The notes beneath the pieces are model-generated. The model saw nothing but the letters and a program-made list of their open reading frames with translations. It ran no database searches and was not told where the DNA came from. The translations under genes and the position numbers were made by a program. Shown here one piece after another: positions 3,626 to 5,699 of a DNA stretch of 5,699 nt (within the stretch, counting starts at the first letter, position 1; each line of letters starts with the position of its first letter). This DNA comes from Candidatus Acetothermia bacterium (GTDB lineage: Bacteria > Bipolaricaulota > Bipolaricaulia > UBA7950 > UBA9294): contig DQCH01000077.1 in assembly GCA_003545155.1 (NCBI GenBank), positions 1 through 5,699 on the forward strand, written 5' to 3'.

Positions 3626-5699
3626 ATGAAACGTATCGCCCTGGTGGCATTTCTCCTCGGCCTGCTCTCGCTTGGTGTTTCCGCCCAATCGACGCTTGAC
3701 GTAGGGATTGATCAAACAACACGTGCGGAGTGGAACGAGGTTTTAAGCAGGTTTCAAGACGAAACAGGGGTCAGGGTCAAGCTCCATCCCTATCCCAAAG
3801 CCAGTATAGCCCAACAGATCGTGCTACAGGCAATCAGTAGATCCGGCAAGCTGAATCTAGTGATGGTCCACAAGGAGTGGGCGCCAAACCTCCTGCGCTA
3901 CCTTACGAATCTAAGCGCCTATGAGAAGCGCTTCCTGGAAGAAGAGGTCTCAGTTGCCTATGTGGGAGGCACTCCGGTAGGTATATGGATTCCGTTTGCC
4001 CCGGACTGGTTCCTTTCTGTCCTGTCTTGGCCTGATGACCCCAACACCGCAGTGGCGTTCTTGGAAGCCGTAGGCAAAAGCGCACGTAAAGAGATCGAGA
4101 TAGCGAGCCCCGAAGCGACGATCGCCTCCTTCCGCACGACCAAGATCGCCCGTTCGGACCACAATCCTAAGATCGACGGCTCTCTTGAGGCTCTCCTTGG
4201 TGCGGCGCAGGCGTCGGCCGGGGCACTAGCCACAGATTTCATGGCCAAACTCCCATCAACGGCGCGAGCAGCGCTCAGTGGGTTGGCCGGTCTCTACGGC
4301 ATTCCACTCTCCTCCTCTACCTCTGCGGTAACTGTGGTACTTGAGCCCTTGGGAGGACGGGCCAGCCCAGCCAGCGTTTCCGCCCTATCTGCCCTTGGAG
4401 TGAGCAGGAACGCGATCAAGGCCTCCGCCAGCTTGATCAAGGTAGATATCCCCCTCTCCCTGCTTGAGGTCATCGCCACCCAATTGGGTGGGATCACCTT
4501 TATCCGCCCACCTTACATCCCGTACAGACTTGGTGTAACGGGTCAAGGAGTGGCAGCGATCGGGGCGGATGCCTTCCACAGCGCTGGAATCACCGGAAGC
4601 GGGGTGAAGGTAGCGATCATCGACCTTGGTTTTGCCGGGCTTTCGCAAGCGCAGGCACGCGGCGATGTACCCTACTCCGTGCATCAACACGACCTGACCG
4701 GGTCCGGACTCACCACCGGACACACCCATGGGACCGCTGTTGCAGAAATCTTGCACGAGATTGCCCCTGACGCGCAGCTCTACCTGATCAAGATCGCAGA
4801 CGAGGTCGACCTCGACCTCGCCGTCACCTACTGCCTGAACAATGGCATCGATATCATCAACCACTCCCTTGGCTGGTACAACACCAATTTCTACGATGGA
4901 ACCGGAACGATCGCCGATATCGCAAAGCGGGCGATCGCCGGGGGCTCCATGTGGGTGAACGCCGCCGGAAACGAGGCGGAAAGCCACTGGGAAGGGATAT
5001 TTTCCGACAACAATTCCGACAGCTTCAACGATCAATCTCTCACTTTTCATGCCTCAAGTGGCTCGCAGATGATCCTGTACATGACCTGGAATGACTGGCC
5101 GCGCGCATCGAGCGACTACGACCTCTACCTCTATGACCCTTTAAGCACCCTGGTTGCCTCCTCGACCAAACACCAAACTGGAACTGAGGAACCGACCGAG
5201 TCGATCATCGCTACAGCTACGTCGAGCGGGACCTATACCGTAAGGATCAAGGGATCCGGTTCAAAAAAGATCGAGATCTATAATCTATACCAAAATCTCT
5301 CACCCACGATCGCTTCAAGCTCGATCCTCGCTCCGGCGAACGTGGCCCAGGTAGTAACCGTGGGAGCAATCGACTATAGGCACTACACCACAGGGCCGCA
5401 GGAGTCGTACAGCTCGCAAGGTCCAACGAACGACGGTCGGGCAAAGCCCGACCTGTGTGCCCCGGATAACGTCTCCACGGGAACGAGCCCCTACACGAGT
5501 TTCGCTGGAACATCAGGGGCAGCCCCACACGCCGCTGGAGCGGCTGCTCTACTGCTTGCGCAGGAGCCCTCGCTCACAGAGTCTACTCTACGAGCCAGGC
5601 TCCTCTCACAGACCGTGGCGATGGGAAGCGTCTATGTTTACGGAAAGGGACGCTTGATTCTCTCTTTGCCTTCACCACCCAACCAGGCTCCTGTTGCCT
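3626..5699 (+). CDS. Exported S8 (subtilisin-like) serine protease with N-terminal solute-binding-like domain (3' end outside window)
   Basis: At least 691 codons are open to the window edge without a stop. Residues 1-20 are a Sec signal peptide (VSA before Gln21). Residues about 22-150 resemble the first lobe of a family-1 ABC solute-binding protein ('WNEVLSRFQDETGVRVKL', 'LVMVHKEWAPNLLRYLTNLS', 'GTPVGIWIPFAPDW'), with no second lobe. An Ala/Ser-rich stretch follows, then a propeptide-like module (about 234-300) ending in RPPYIPY. The subtilase domain has the full catalytic set: Asp333 in 'AIIDLGF', His368 in 'GHTHGTAVA', oxyanion Asn449 in 'NAAGNEA' and Ser630 in 'GTSGAAPHAAG'. It should be an active endopeptidase outside the cytoplasm. 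Residues about 466-553 form a PPC-like beta-sandwich insert ('SDYDLYLYDP') between Asn449 and Ser630. The last residues 'PPNQAPVA' look like a linker opening a PKD-type domain beyond the window. The protease call is firm; the N-terminal domain call is by eye. Confidence 0.93.
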   Translation, partial: MKRIALVAFLLGLLSLGVSAQSTLDVGIDQTTRAEWNEVLSRFQDETGVRVKLHPYPKASIAQQIVLQAISRSGKLNLVMVHKEWAPNLLRYLTNLSAYEKRFLEEEVSVAYVGGTPVGIWIPFAPDWFLSVLSWPDDPNTAVAFLEAVGKSARKEIEIASPEATIASFRTTKIARSDHNPKIDGSLEALLGAAQASAGALATDFMAKLPSTARAALSGLAGLYGIPLSSSTSAVTVVLEPLGGRASPASVSALSALGVSRNAIKASASLIKVDIPLSLLEVIATQLGGITFIRPPYIPYRLGVTGQGVAAIGADAFHSAGITGSGVKVAIIDLGFAGLSQAQARGDVPYSVHQHDLTGSGLTTGHTHGTAVAEILHEIAPDAQLYLIKIADEVDLDLAVTYCLNNGIDIINHSLGWYNTNFYDGTGTIADIAKRAIAGGSMWVNAAGNEAESHWEGIFSDNNSDSFNDQSLTFHASSGSQMILYMTWNDWPRASSDYDLYLYDPLSTLVASSTKHQTGTEEPTESIIATATSSGTYTVRIKGSGSKKIEIYNLYQNLSPTIASSSILAPANVAQVVTVGAIDYRHYTTGPQESYSSQGPTNDGRAKPDLCAPDNVSTGTSPYTSFAGTSGAAPHAAGAAALLLAQEPSLTESTLRARLLSQTVAMGSVYVYGKGRLILSLPSPPNQAPVA

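Noticed and set aside
4801..4814. 14-bp perfect palindrome CGAGGTCGACCTCG
   Set aside because: It is inside the S8 coding region and comes from the repeated Asp/Val/Leu codons of 'DEVDLDLAV'. Nothing nearby suggests an operator or recombination site.
4385..5050. Long open frame (221 codons) on the minus strand
   Set aside because: It lies entirely opposite the S8 protease gene, whose frame carries catalytic motifs in the right order. The minus-strand translation shows no family motif, and the openness follows from the codon bias of the real gene.
1..5699. CRISPR arrays, tRNA or rRNA genes, insertion sequences
   Set aside because: I saw no regularly spaced direct repeats, no cloverleaf-like or rRNA-like stretches, and no transposase motifs or terminal inverted repeats.

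Overview
The window (5,699 bases, G+C a little above half by eye) reads as bacterial chromosome. Genes are closely spaced, the start codons have strong purine-rich ribosome binding sites, and almost everything lies on the plus strand. I cannot name the species. The mix of exported PKD, M1 and S8 proteins with solute-binding-like domains would fit a little-studied, possibly thermophilic anaerobic lineage such as Bipolaricaulota (OP1), but that is a low-confidence impression and no marker gene is present.

Layout: bases 2-166 are the 3' end of a membrane antiporter gene of the Kef/CPA type. A short intergenic stretch (167-280) holds a T-run and a -10-like box. Next is an exported protein (281-1090) with a transglutaminase-like region that appears to lack the catalytic cysteine, a PKD domain, and a Gly/Cys tail. 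Bases 1091-1256 are non-coding and contain a perfect 11-bp stem-loop. Bases 1257-2702 encode an exported M1-family zinc aminopeptidase with all expected active-site residues. After a 97-base gap come two genes only 16 bases apart: an exported 269-residue protein (2800-3609) and a subtilisin-like S8 protease (3626 to beyond the window end).

The main point of interest is this last pair. The C-terminal part of the upstream protein matches, by eye, the region just before the protease catalytic domain. Both end in the same Arg-Pro-Pro-Tyr-x-Pro signature and share a preceding Gly-Gly and an (L/I)-P-x-x-x-L pattern. This looks like a subtilase propeptide made as a separate protein next to the protease that carries its own copy, suggesting a trans-acting inhibitor or folding helper, or a relic of a lost protease. 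The S8 protein itself begins with what resembles a single lobe of an ABC-transporter solute-binding protein, and has a PPC-like beta-sandwich inserted in its catalytic domain.

All four genes after the antiporter encode proteins with Sec signal peptides, so the segment looks like an export/extracellular protein-degradation island. Its role as one system is inference.
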